Source of the DNA: Trichopria drosophilae
Taxonomy: Eukaryota; Arthropoda; Insecta; Hymenoptera; Diapriidae
Reading direction: 5' to 3'
NCBI GenBank assembly: GCA_030407085.1
Contig: CM059584.1
Span: 105,833,001 to 105,897,000 of the forward strand
Length of the DNA stretch: 64,000 bases
Shown: in pieces, positions 14,601-29,600 of the stretch
How the letters are laid out: each line of letters starts with the position of its first letter
Numbering within the stretch: the stretch's first letter is position 1
Position numbers and translations under genes: made by a program
Notes under the pieces: generated by a model
Told to the model about the DNA's origin: nothing
The model's input: only the letters and a program-made list of their open reading frames with translations
Database searches by the model: none

Positions 14601-17600
14601 TATATAAATGTATTGAGATGTGATGTTTCCGCTTTAATATTTTGAAATAAATTTTTATGAAAGCCTACAAGAATATTTCCAAAATTGTAATTTAGAAGTG
14701 TAGACAGAGCAAAATGTATTGTTAATAACATATGTATTGCGTAATGGTCTATACAATGATTGAGACTAAAAATGACCTTAAATTAAAAAAAATTGTATGA
14801 AAGCCTACAGAAAAGCCAGGAGATTTTCGAAGCAATTAGGAAGTTAGTCAGATGATTTTATCATCGAACGCTTTTATCTCATTTTTTGGGATTTTAATAT
14901 GATCTTGGAAGTCGTTTTGAGAAGTCTATTCATTATTTAATATTATTTACGAGGTTACTTCTTGCTTTTCGTCCAGTTATAACCCCACGAAATTTTTCTG
15001 TATACTTCAATTAATATTTCGAAATTAAATTAAATTGAATGAAAATAATAATTAATGATAGAAATATTTCTGTGTTCAAAAGCTATGACCTAAATGAAGA
15101 AAATACCATTTATTTGACTTAGAATCAGTTTAGGAAATGAACGTTTGAAGGTAGTAGTCTTTGTAATACTAACTTGGTATAATGCGGGTTACTTCATACT
15201 CAGATCTTAAGGTGTTCAATGTTGAATTCTTTTTAAATTTTATTATAATCCCCCAAATATGATCTGTATTTCTTGGGATGAAAATTTACTCTTTTTTTAA
15301 ATAAATTCCACTTTATTATAAAATTAATTCTCACTTTTTTAATATGAGGATTTTTGTTTGTTTTAAAACATTCCAATTATTCAGGAGTGAAACTTTATCT
15401 ACTATATATGGTATAATGTAATTTTCACTCCATACAAAATTATCTGTCACTCAATAAAGAGCAAAATTAAAATTAATTTTAATTAATTAAAAAAAATTTG
15501 AAAAGTTCACCGAGAGTCTGCCCAATGTTCAGATAGTTCAATCTTTCATTCCTATTTTTATTTTAGCATGATTTTAACAAATTATTTATTACTAATTCTC
15601 ACAATTTCTCGAATATTTTAAAAATATTGTCTGGAATATTTTTTGAAAATTTTGTTTTAGTTTCTTCAGTATCATACATATAAATGTCTCTGATATATGT
15701 ACTAAATACAATTTTTGTAATCATGATTGTTTCAATGGAACGAAATAGATATAGGCAAGGTGCAGTTAATTTTTACACGTGCCTATCGCACATAACTTTG
15801 TTTCATATTATTCATTGCAGTCGCTTGGTCGTTTATTAAACTAATTACCTACTAGTTTGACTTGATATTGTTGTTTACAACAAATAAAGTAATATTTAAA
15901 TACGGTGAATGGACTGGTTCCTCTAATAAGAAACTTGTGATTTAAATAAAATAAGTATATTAAAACAACTAATTTTAATTAATCTGATAACCAATACGGT
16001 ATTCTCTCAATTTCTTGAAGTGAAAATTGAGCCACACTATGAATAGTAAGATTTCACTCTATCAAGAGTGACATTTTACTTCATCAAGAGTGAAAGAAAG
16101 AAACTCACTCGACTAGAAGAGTAAAATATCGCTCTTCGTAAAAGATTGGCTCAAATTTCACTGTACGGAATTATTATAATAACATCAGAATGTGATTTAT
16201 TTAAGTCATTTATAACACTGTTTAGAAAAATCTCTGAAAAAGTAGACAATTTTTGTCCTTGCAGTTTTTATATTTTCATTTCTTATTAAATTTTACGTTA
16301 TACTTTTAATTTACTTAAGTGAATGAAGGAAAGTATTTGAAATACCTTGGTTTACAGCAATGCATATTTAAGTAATTGTATTAATATTCAAAACAAAATA
16401 AATAATATTTAATAACAATTGGGAATACATTTATTAGAAATATAATCACAATTGATAAGTGGATAATATAATTTAAACTTGTATATGTTTCATATACTTT
16501 TTAAATTAAATAACAGTCCTATAAAATTCAAACACTGCTAAAACTCTCAAAATATCACTTTTTTTTGAAAATCACCTATGCACAATATTATTCTTGTTAG
16601 AAGCCCATTGCAAATGTTAACATTCTTATTAATTGTTTTAATAGATAATATGAATAAATATTATCTTTTCGTAGGATTCGTAGATAATATGAATTACTTG
16701 AAATAGCAGTTATAAAATTTAAGATTTGTTGATAAGAAACATATTAACTTTATGTGCAATGTATAAACTTTCCTATCTTATTAATGCACGTAAGACACTT
16801 TAAATGCAGTAGGTTTCTTCAGTGATATTTATGACACATAGCAAATATATGTTGTAATACTTCTTCATTCTATTAGTACACTGTTCAGGTACCTGGATTA
16901 AGTAATAAATTTATTCTTATTTGAAATACAAATTGTTTCATGTTTAAAAATTGTTATCCAGAAATTTATTAAGCATAAAAATAGTCAGTAAAATGAACTG
17001 AATGGTGGGTTACTTAATTCCGACTAAATATTTAGTAGTTTTTTAACTTTTCGTTTATCTGAACTAAAATTCATTTAATTCAATTTTCGTTGAGTTGGCT
17101 CTATATGCAGCTATAAAAACTACAAATTAGTCCTCACTGGATAACTCACTATTTAGTTACTCAGTTTATTTCTCGCAGTATTTGAACAATTTTGGAATGT
17201 TTTATTAAAAATCTCCCATTAATGCATTGAACTAATATTGCTCGTATATGAATTGAATACTAATGCTTGTTCTAAAAAATGTAATTAGATTCATGTCCCT
17301 TCTGTATATCTTAAAGTTTTTTATGGAGTATTAATTAGGAATGTCAAGGTGTTTCAATTTAAAGGCAAAACTGACATAAGTGCACATACATGAAAATTTG
17401 ACTCAAACTTTTTTTTTATTAAAAAAGGAAACATGTATAGGTCTAAATTTGTCAAGAAATGCATGCATATTTCATTTCAAAATATATGTTTGTTAAACTT
17501 ACAATTAAACTAATGATATTGAACTAAAAAACAAACAATATCTATTTTTGTTTATCGCGTTGGTCAAGGCGTTTGATTTAAAATGTGAGTTATTTGTATT

Positions 17601-20600
17601 CATACACCAGAGTTCATCAAAAAAAGAAAATTTAGTGAATATTGGAATCTTTTTGACGAATAGAATTAGTGAATTTTCCAACCAATGGGTTAAAATTGCG
17701 AATTTAATTATGATTTACTATTTGCGCACGGTCTGAAAGGTGTTACATTTATTTATTAGCTGAATACAATGTCATTTCACGTGGATGAATGATTTTGTAA
17801 CAGTATATGATAGGTTCGGTTAGAATAATTTGGAACATATTCAAACTGTAATGACCGAATAACTGATATGATAAATCATATCCATAGTTCAAATTGCAGT
17901 TTATTCTAAAAGTAGATCAATCTAGTTGTAGAGTGTTTCAAGATCATTTCATACAATTGATCCATGTGTTTCGTTTCACAAATGTATGTAAACAAATAAA
18001 AAAGCTTCGTTTTTTATACATAATTGTATCTGAGCTGAGTGGAATATTTAAAATACTTTGAGACCTTCAATTAAGATTGTAAATAAGTAGGTTAATTCCT
18101 GAAGTGTCTTATTTAATATTGGTCACTTTTTCGCAAGTATTGATTTTTAACTCCAAGAAATTATTCGAAATTAGCGAATTATTAGAACTGATGTGAACCA
18201 GTAGGAATTACTTTATTTTATTTCCTACAACATTTTATATAAATAAAACAGCCTGATTTTCCTTTGAAATAGTTTTCATAAATTGTCCAATTCATTTTCA
18301 TCTCATACTTGCTGGCTTGATGATTCGATTTGTAAGAATTACTTTTTCACAATTACTGTTTTGGCATTGGAAAATTACTTCAATTTCGCAGAGAACTGCG
18401 AAATATTGCAAAATATTATTGGTATATTTCAAGCACTACAGAAACGACAATGAATTAAATGTCGAAAAATATTGTGTTATCTTAGACCTCTTCGGAATCC
18501 GAAATCCACATAATATAAAAAAATGTTACGAATCTAATTACCGTTTTTAAGTCGGCCAAGGAGTCGTTAATTATGTTTACCATAAATAAAAAATATAAAT
18601 ACAGTTCAAAGTCGTAAATAGTTATGTTCAATGTCACAAAATAAAAATTATATTTGATACAATGTTATAGATGAATATTTATAACGGTGTTTACTTAATT
18701 CTCAATTTAGTATACCAATTTTTGTTTTATATTTATTTTCTTACACTTTTCAAATATATTTTGTTAAATTGGGAAGTAAAATTTTACTAGAAAATAACTA
18801 CATTGGATTGCAGACATTTATTTCAATATTCCAAATGCTTAATGCCCGAATATGTTTCGATTTACAACAATTTAATATAAGTCATAACATATTTTCAAGA
18901 CTAATAATAAGTAGTTAAAAATGTACAGATTAATAAACACAAAAAGTGTTAGAACCCTTATTTTGGTGATTTTTTAATTTCTTCGCTCTGACCCACCAAA
19001 AATGTTTTAGGAAAAAAAATCACAAAAAATTGGGGAATCGATAAAACTTGATTAACACGTGCCACTCGAAGGTTGAAATTTAACATTTTTTTTAAATGGG
19101 AAAAAGACGATTTTTTTATTTTTTCTTGTAACTTAGACTAGTTGAGTCCAATTTTTTAAATAATTGACAGATTCCTTTTAAAGTAGTTCCTGAATAATTA
19201 ATATGGAATGCGCCGAACGCATTTTAAAAATGTTTGGATTGGATTATAACGATTTTTCAGTCGAAAATTTTTACGATGAAAATTAAAAAATTCATTTTTC
19301 TCCGTTTTTCTTAGCCTAACTTTGCAATAATCATTCCTAAACTATTTTACTAAACACGTTTGAGTTTATGTAGATACATTTAGTTATACTGACCGAAATT
19401 TAGTTAATCCAATATTCATTTAGTCAGTCAGTCGAACAATTACTAAATATTTTGTTCCCACTACTTAAGTAACTGAACCTTTAGTTAAAATAACTATATA
19501 ATCTTTCAGCTGTAAATTTTAAGCATGAAACCTTGTTCTTCGAGCACCTTTCTATATAAATGGATAAAATACTAAAGTTTGGCATATACATTCCACAGAC
19601 AAGATTTTTTAACCATAGTGAGGAACTTTTAGTTTTCCACCTTTTACACAAACGTAAAATAATGTCGACATTCCCGACATAGTTAGAATTGGTTTAACTT
19701 GGCCTACTTTTTTTTTAATTGATGTAAAAAGGTAAAGAATATGAAGCAGATAGAATTTTGCCGGTTAAAATTGCTTTTTTTTAAACATACAGCATAAACC
19801 ACAATCACTTCTTTTTTGTTTAATTTTTGCTTTAAAGTATTGCTTGAATAAAATTTGTATAACTCTGCTTCTAATCACTCGATTTAGGTTTATGACCTCT
19901 CATTTTCTTCGTAAAATATACACAAACTTATAAAAAAAAATAGGAATGATTATTGCAGAGAAAAATGGAAAAAACTAATTTTTTATTTTCATCTTAAAAA
20001 TTGTCGACTGAAAAACCGTTATAATTCAATCCGAACAATTTTTTAATGAAATTTGTAAAACATGCTTCTTACTACTTTTTGTATTTAAGGTACTTTAATA
20101 ACGGAACGAAATTTCTAACCTTTTCATCACGCCCCACTCACGAGAGAAGATAATTTTAATAGAATATTTAATGCGAATCGGATAAAACATTTATCGCTTG
20201 TAGAAAAATAGTTATTCTTACAAGGAAAATTAGTAAAAATGTCAGCTAACTTAAAATAGTTCACTGGGGCATATTTACTACTTTTTGCAGTTGGACCAAG
20301 TTCTCGCGTTGGGCTAACTATTTTTTTCGTGCTATAGCAGATTTAATACTTCCCGTGGTTAACGGATGACCTGTAGTCAACAGGTTGTCAGTAATTAATT
20401 AACTGCAACGAACCGAGATTAACGGAAAATTTATGATGTGGAATAAACTTTGCATTAGATACCATTATAATAACAAAAAATTCTTAATGGTTTTATTAGA
20501 TAAATTGTTACAGTTAATTCAACAATTATTGATTAATAGAAAAAGTTTAATTCTACATATTATATTGGCCAGCAAAATTTGGTACCAGAAACAGGACTGT

Positions 20601-23600
20601 ACTTTTTCGAAGGTTTTCGTTGTGCTGAATCGAAATCTGGCCCATATCCTAACCTAAAAGTGCAAAAAACGCCTTTTTTCCACTTTCAGTAAGTTTTTTT
20701 GGCAGAACAAACTTTTGTTCGTAATTTGGCAAAGCCTAAAAATCTGGCCACATAATTGTTCTATCGTGTCAAAAGATTTTGAGATATCCTAACCTTAAAG
20801 TACAGAAAACGAGAATTATAATCGTGCTTTGTTAAAAACTTCGATATCAAAAAAAATCGAATTACTATACCAAAACATTTTAAAGATGATGAATAGCACT
20901 TTAATCTGCGTTCTGTGAAATTGTGAACAGGCATTTTGTTCCGCCACAAAATTTACTGAAAATGGACAAAATGGTGTGTTTTGCACTTAAGTTAGGATAT
21001 CTGACAATCATGATGCGGTAGAACAATTTTTTGTCAGGTTTGGATTTAGCGCATCAGAAATCTTTGGAAAAGTTTAGTCCTGTTTCTGGATATTGTTGGC
21101 CTGTGTAATTTATATTTCAACTATTATTAATTATTATTATACTCCGATGGAGTGTAGTCCTGGTTACAACTTAATTTTGTTTGAGAGGAGAGTAGTGTTG
21201 TACATGTCCCTAATTCTACATTGTGAAATGTGCATAGTATTGTCTTTTGTAACATTGCTGTGTAACTTTTCTTATTAGAAAAATCTGACGTTTGAATAAA
21301 AATGAGTTTCGTACATTTTACTTGATTACTTTTGAAGTTAATTTATATAAACTAACAATACTTTTCATATTTATTTTATGGTACTTACTATTTTACCGAT
21401 TTAGCAGGCATCAATTACGTGAATACACTCGACTATATGTGGCTATGTGTAGAAACATATACGTGCCAATAAACAAATGCTCTACTCGATCATCTGTTAT
21501 ATAATAGAGGAACCCTCTTTATTGTTAATCCGCAAGTGAGAGATTGCAGCTTATATTGCATGATTACACTATATGTGTTATGCGTGTAAAAGGGAGCATC
21601 GAGATGGGACTAATAAGAAAATTGTGGTCGTTGTATCGATGATTCAGTCTATTTTAATTCTTCTCCGTCCCGTATCATGATGTGTCACGAGTTACTGTAA
21701 TGAAGTGCGGAAAAAGACACGGGACCTATTGACATCTACATGTTTCATTGACATTTGCACACTCAATTGACTAAACAGAATTATTTCACTCCTAGTTATT
21801 TATTATTCTAAATTAGTAATAAAAAATGTCCAAAATGTTAAAAAGAGGGAAAAGCGCTACATATTTTTTCAATCAATCTGATTTGTATAGAATTGACATT
21901 TTGAATTAATTTCAATTCATTTTTCGAAAGTTCCGAATGTTCGAAAACAACTACAGTAGAATCCCGTTATATTTGTCCGCTCGGTTTCTCGTCTTCCCCT
22001 CCCGTCCCTTTATATTTATCAAAAGAAGGGGACCACCGCTTCTCCCACTCTTCTCAGTCGCGTTTCGTTCGTAACGCCACAGCAGGCCTTCCTGAGGCCC
22101 CAGTGCGCAAGGTGGGGAATAAGAGAGCAGCGATAGACAAATATAACGAGACGGAACTGCGCAAATATGCTGGGACGTAAATATAGCGAGATGCAAATAT
22201 ATCGGGGCTCTACTGTAATTACGAGACAAAACATAGTAAGTGATGGAGATGGAAGATAAAATTATGCTTTTTTTATGGTTTGATGCGTTGAATTCAAATC
22301 TGAAGACTGTTATGCTCCAACATGTCAGGAATTCGTCCTTATATTTAAAAAAATGCCGGATTTTACATGAAAGATAAGCATTTTTAAATATTGGTGGATT
22401 TACTAGAGCCTTAGGAAGTACAGGTTTTGAATTCTCTAATTATGAGTCTAAAGTAGTGATATTTAAAATTCATGATGGCTAGTACAATGTGGAATGACAA
22501 ATTTTCTTAAACTGTTGAGTTTTACCGAAATTTTTACCGAATTTTGGTAAGAAATAACCTAACTATCTATTTTAAGACATTGGAACCGTTTTCAAACAGA
22601 TTTTTCGAATTCCATATCGGTGTTTTTTACAATTTCTAGACCATTAGCAAAGGAAAAAAAGTTTTCATCCAACATATACAAAACTTGTTGAATATTACTT
22701 TTTACATACAGAGACGAGATAAAGCGATTTGAATGGAATTTTCTAAGGAATTTCTTTGCTTTCGTATCCTACAGCTATAAAATTAACTGATGGAAGTAGA
22801 AAACTTTCGACTGCGGGTGGAATAAAATTTGGATCAAAATCTAAAGGGGTGAGATTTCAGTTTGGTCGAGTTATCGTGAAATGCCCAGTATGTAAATCTA
22901 GCAAATAGATTATTTCATTTAATTGGGTGCGGATCGAAAAACCGACAAATCAAAAAGCCGACAAACGAAAAACCGACAATCCAAAAACTGACAGTCAAAA
23001 TGCGGACACTTAAAAAATTCACTGTCCGCTTGTCGACGTGTCAGTTGTTTATGTGTTGCTTTTTTGACTGTCCGTTTTTGCTCTGTCCGTTTTTTTATTT
23101 GTCCGTTTTTCGTCACTCACCCAAGGACTGTCCGCTTGTCGATGTGTCTTTTTTGGGTGCGGGTCGAAAAACCGATAAATCAAAAAGCCAACAGGTCAAA
23201 AAACTGACAGCCATAAAGCCGACAGTCAAAAAACCTACACATGAAAAAATAGATACATCGACTGTTGGCTTTTCGACTGTCAGCTTTATAACTGTCGGTT
23301 TTTTGACCTGTCGGATTTTGATTTGTCGATTTTTCGACCCTCACTCATTTAATCTCCTAAATTAGTTGTTACATCAAGATGTCATAACGCATCATATCAA
23401 AATTCGGAGCAGATTTTGGTTGTCAATTCTAGGGAATTTCTTTCTACGTAATAATCTTGGTATTTGATAATAACCAAATCGGTGGATTCTTCTTAAGATC
23501 TACTATAAAAACTAATTAAACAAAAAATCGTTCTGGGAATATGTTTACAAGTACTACAAATAACCCAATTAATAATCACGGTGTACTAGAAAATAAATCA

Positions 23601-26600
23601 GTGTTATAATACAAACAGTAAAGACAATTACGTAATTAAATGTCCGCGGATGAAAATGTTTGGTTTGTTGGAGGTCCGAAATATAAAAATTTGGTCAATT
23701 ACGTCATTTTTTTTACGTGATCTAACAAAATATTTCAGCCCAACCTACGTTTGGTATCAATATTTAAAAAGCAATAATTCTCTGTCGTTCATTACGTACA
23801 TTGTTTGATGCAAGCTTGCATAAATTCGATTACCTCAAGTGGAAACTTAACGGCTAATAAATTCTCAGCCCATCGATGCATCATCGCGGAGTTTACAGAG
23901 AAAACGTCAATTAATACATGTAATAAACGAGCACCTACGTCTCTGTCAACTCGTTAATTCACCATACACGAACGTTACGATCGCACTAATGAACAATGCA
24001 AAGGATAAATATCGGTCGATAAGATATCAGAAAGCATCCGTATCGGAAATGTTTCTTCTTGAGAGAAAAAAAAATTTTGAAATGTGGATTAATAGAAAAG
24101 AGGGTATCTGGTGTTTTCAATGGAACACCCCGCGTACTCGCGATTACAAGGACGATTTGTCGATAACCCACGGATTTGCGATAGATGTATTCATAAATGA
24201 CGTAGAAAATCGCTGTACACTTGATTATCCCTAATACTCTCCGAGTACCTAATATTTTCTAATAAATGTTTTCATCTTACACGGACAACTTGTATAAAAT
24301 TTTATAAAATTTTTTAAAAATTGAATATTTATTGTTTTCTGCAAATACTGACTCCTAAAATTTATATTTCTATAAAAAGAAACTATGAATTAATTAGGAA
24401 ATAAATCAGAAACAATGACACATCATTTATAAAATTTTAGTTTTGTTTCATACAAAATAGTAAACAGGGAAAGAATATAATTAACGAGTGAATTCTCACT
24501 TCAAGAAATTCACAGCGTACTGAAATAAGTGCAAAACAGTTATTTTGGTACCGAGGGCGTAAAATGGAGTTTTATGCCTCGACAATTATAGAACCCGAGA
24601 GCCGATGAAGCCGTTCGAGGTTCATGAGGGTGAAAAGAATCTATGCTTGAGATTCAAACATTGTTTTTTGATGCAGTAGGCGTAAAATGATCATTTTAAA
24701 ACATTCTTTGCGCAGCTAATTTGTAAGCCATATGAAATCATGCAGACAGAATAGGACCATGTCACCAGTTACACGGCGTGACAAAATAAAAAAATCTAAA
24801 TACACTTTTAATGGGATACAGTAGACCTTGTAGGGCAAGAAAAGCTGGGAAGAATGATATGGTTATTTTTTCACATCCACCTCCAAAATCTAATTGTATA
24901 CTTAAACACGTGTTTTTTAAAAATCTTTTTAAAAAGTAACTCATTGCTCCAGTAATTTGTACTAGATTTGAAAGTTTTTTCTTTATTAGGAAACAGGAAG
25001 GATATATCTTTGCAACGCTATGTTATTTACATCGTGATCTTAAAGACTCACAAACTTCCAAACGCATATAGAAATTTTCATTTTTATTCAATTTTTTCAG
25101 CTTTAACAACAATTTAACGATATTTTAACAAATTTTAATGATTCGGTATTGAAAAATCCATGTCCTTTGGATGAAAAATCACAAGAAATATATTTTTCTA
25201 AAAAATAAGGAAACAAATGTGCAAATTGCTTGAACAACCTCTAAAAATACATCGGAAAAAATGCATTTGTTTTCTGTAGTACCATATACCTATTTAAAGT
25301 CGGATATAATTTCAATGTGTTCTCAAGCCACGCAGTGCACCATTGATCGATCAAAAAAATTTCTTTGAAAAAAGGAGTGTATTTTACTTCTGATCCGTAT
25401 TATGGACATCCCCAAATGAATCAGACCTACAAATTACAATGTAATGTTATATATGATACCAGTTAGATTGTACAAGACAAAGTCCAAATAAAAATGATGT
25501 GATTTCTGTAAATCAGAATGGTGTTGGAATTCGCAAAGCGAAAACATATTTAACGCTCTAAAATCGATTCAAATGAATCAATTATGGGAAGAATGTCTTC
25601 GCATTTATTGTGGTAATCTTGAGCTTTTCGTTGTCGGTTGAAACAATTTAAGAAAGGATGTATCTAATATAAAAAGTGTTCACGATGAAATATTATCAAA
25701 AGTAATATGCTTACCTGCAACTTCAGCCACTTCGGCGATTACAAAAAATCTCCAGGAGCAAAAGGAATAACCCCTTTAGGAATATCAGAAGAAGATGCTT
25801 CATAATATACAATTTTCTAATTTTGGAATAAAGCGAATTGGAGAAAAGAGAAACTAGTGTTCAAAAATTTGTTAAAGAATTGTCAGATTAGGCAGAAAAA
25901 GTAAAGTTTCACAAATTAGTTATAGACATTTATTCATCAATTAACAATTCAGGCTGAGAACTGGAAAGTACAATTAAAAGATGCAGTTCAATGTAATCAC
26001 CGGAAAAATAATCAAGTGTCTGTTTAACTGCCGTTTGTTACAAAGGCGATGAAGCTAAAATAGCTCGATATAACATTACATAAAGAAAATGGAAGATAAT
26101 TGAAAGATTTTTGAAATGATTAAAGGGGTTGGATGCAATAACTGGATACGTTCGATTTTGTCTGAAAAAATATTACCTATGTCATTTTTGAAAAAATTGT
26201 GAAACTTCAAGTTCCTTAAGTGATTTCATTCTATTGTTGCATATAATTTTTACTTACCTTTTTTGTGTCAGTTAAGTACATCGAACACTTGGATTTGCAC
26301 GTGAGATAAGATGAAAATATTGAATAGTTTTTATGTGCTATTAAAATAATCGAATGATTAAAACTGCTTCCGATTCAGACTTTACAACAGCTGCTGTACA
26401 CAAATTATTAATAGTATACTTCGGAACTAAAAATCCTAAAACGTTCATTTTTATGATATAATAAAATGCCTTTAGTTAATTTATTGACATAAAAGGGCGG
26501 AGAAGTAAATAACATAAGTCCGTTGAAAAATGGAAGATGAAATAATTAAGACTCGCATGTTCCTGGTTTAATAACTTTTTAGTGAGCATAGACACATGTA

Positions 26601-29600
26601 GGAGCTGATAGGGTATGGTTACACCACACAACTAACTGTCTGAAAAACTGCTGACTACAACCAAATTTGATGGGGCGTCCAAAAATAAGTCATTAAGAAT
26701 TTTAATTTTACAAAAACTCACAGCGACTTTCACTATTTCCCGTTTTTTTTATTGTTTATGAGTTTGTTGAATACATTTTGATAAATTCGATTTAACGGAA
26801 AGTTTGATATACAGACATAGAAAGTAGAAAAAATGGTTATATGTTGTTGATAGATAAACTGTTACGCCTCACTGAAAGTGAAAAGTTTCGTGGATTTACC
26901 CAAACAGTAAAAAAGAGAAATGTCATACAAACTTTTCAGTAGTTAGCATGAATGTTATAGCTGTATTATAGTAATTTTGTATTATGTATATTAACTGTAT
27001 TATTTTTCATTTACAGAATTATTACACACCCATTACACTCCGTCGGGTTCTCATAACCATTATGAAATTATGGAGAAGCTCACAAAATACTGCGGGAAAT
27101 CGGTCTTCAATTACACCAACGAAGAATATGTTTCGCGAAAGTGGGATTTTTACAACAGCTTTTATTTTGCATACACAGTTGTGAGCACTATAGGTAAGTC
27201 GATTTATAATCTGTAAGAGAATTATAATATAGATATTTACTAAGAAGAGTATTTGGAAAACACATAATAAAATCCTGCAGTTGCAATGAAAAAACGATTT
27301 TTCATTTTTAAGTAAATATTTTAGGTTAAATAATTAGGTTTTGTAATTTTCACCTTAATCACGTGAGTAAACATGGTGTTATATCGTCCTATATTTCGTA
27401 TCTTAACTCCATTAAAGAATATAACTTTATTGGAGACAACGTAAAATTCGTATTATGTAAGGTTACATAACTCCATATATAAATGTTTTTGAAATTTAAC
27501 GTGTATTTGATGGCAAAGTCAATATGATAACCATCGTGGACGAAAAGGAACTACTACGATCTATATAATTCTATTTTTGAAAAATAGTATTGGCATTCTT
27601 TTATTACTGTTCCGACGTGTTTTACACCATTATTGTATGACTATTTTTTGAATATTTTTTTTACTATTGCACTTGCTTGCAGTGGAACTAAATAAATATA
27701 ATGACATTCCAAAGTTGTTTTATGTGTACTTGAAATGTACAAGATTAATATTGTGATATCATTGTAACTTATCTTTTTAAGTCAAAAGTGTTTGAAGGAT
27801 CAATCAAAGAAAGTCAAACAAAAAAGTGAATAACGAAAGTTAGCACGAGAGAATGAGTATCTTGCTGTTGGTCGTTTCACGCTTCAGTTAGTAAATCACA
27901 TGTCTGACCTTTATCAGTAGCTTCGTGTCTTCGGTTGTTCACCCTGATGTTTTACCGCCATCTTTGAGTTTATGTATATACGTCAATGATATCGTCTCCT
28001 TATATTGACCATAGTGATTAGAGATAATCACTTCGCAACTGGCAACTGACCAGGACTGTAATCTTGTACTCAGTAATATGGCATTAAGTCCTTTTGTTTA
28101 GGCTTCAATAGAAAAGCTACATCTGAGTAGATTATTGTTACCAAATTATTAAATATTTTACTTTCATTAAATACTTTTTGTTTACCTTACCTTTTGTTTA
28201 CTTTACCTTAAACTTTCTTATTTTTGTTGTATATTTAGGTTATGGAAATTTGGCACCTACAAACATGTTGGGTAGGATTCTAATGATCTTTTACGCCCTC
28301 GTCGGTATTCCAATAAACGGAATTCTGCTCTCGCAACTTGGGGAATTTTTCAGCGGAGTATTTATCAAAGCACATGAGAAATACAAAGCTTACAAAGATC
28401 ACCAAATTAAAACGAAAGAAAAAACAGTTCTGCAATCTAGACTCGCAGGATTTGCAGCTCAAGTTGTAATGTACCTGGTGCCGGGTTTTGTGATGTTCAT
28501 TTTCTTCCCTGCGTTTTTGTTTTCTCATTATGAAGGCTGGAGCTACGACGAAGCTGTTTACTATGCATTCGTCACCCTCACCACTATTGGTTTTGGAGAT
28601 TATGTCGCAGGTTTGTACAGTATTAACAATATTTTGTAATTGGTTAAGAATATTGAAAATTACGAATATATTTAATGTTATTAAACTGTTCGTGGTGATC
28701 TTCAAATGCAAATGAAATTTCGAGTTTCTTTATATTTTATTTACACCTTACAATTTCTGATATTGGGCATAATATTGTATTTAATCGACTTATTTGTATT
28801 TGGCTACTACAGAAAATTTGTATTACAGTAGAAGACGATGTGTTCTACGTAGATGGTTAAAAATCAGGGGGATGAAAAGGTTTCTTTATTGTTAAATAGT
28901 ACTTTTCGTATTTTGGGCGTAAAATAAAGTTTTTTGCCTAAGCGGGTGTAAAATTCGAATTTTAAACTGGGATGGGTGGGAAACTCCTATCTCAGCCATG
29001 TAATTTTCGAGGCCGTAAAATTCGATTTTACGCCCACGAATCGAAGCGTAAAATTGGACTTCACGCCCGGGAGACGAAAACAAGTTTTTCTTAACCAATA
29101 GGAAAATATAAATTGCCATTGACGAATGTCAACGAAAATATATCTCTTAAAGCAAGAACTTATTTAGTCGAAGAATAATAAATAAAAATAAATCAATGCT
29201 AACTTACACTAGAGTAATATACTCTTCGGCGGTAAAAAAAATATGAAGTAACAGAAAAAAGTACACAAATGCAATAAATGCAATACAATTTAAAGATTGA
29301 TTCTAAGCAATTGTAGATCTCAGGCAATGTTTCATTTGTTTTGAAACTTTTTTTTTATACAGAATTTGTAAAAATTAATAAACTGATGCACGTTGGAAAC
29401 GGCAACATTTTAGAGCAAATCTGATACATAATTACTGACGCAAACGTGATATAAAGCTGTCCATTGGTACCATACCAAGTAGAAAAATTTCAATAAAACA
29501 CTATCAGGATATTTCTCGTCTTCTTTTCAAACCATTTTCATGGGGTTTTAAGAACGGTTTTCAGTAAAAATTGTAAATTGATTGTTTATCATTATTTATG

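Larger units (their letters stand above)
13841..22920. other. Ork1 intron 1, distal-middle part
   Basis: AT-rich sequence with no recognisable exon. Apart from the individually listed inverted-repeat elements (16.0, 17.0, 19.2-20.0, 20.6-21.1 and 22.0 kb) I see nothing that looks functional. Confidence 0.6.

Noticed and set aside
21951..22234. Minus-strand open frames of 71 and 92 codons
   Set aside because: They coincide with a TA-flanked pogo-type MITE and carry no protein similarity.
22919..23365. Cysteine-rich open frames on both strands
   Set aside because: They arise from the iterated words of the palindromic elements, and the two strands mirror each other.
25500..26110. Scattered short frames suggesting a decayed transposase
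   Set aside because: No conserved motif or terminal repeats could be identified; not supportable as a feature.
28280..28711. Minus-strand 143-codon open frame
   Set aside because: Antisense shadow of Ork1 exon 3, whose plus-strand reading is an unmistakable K2P pore.
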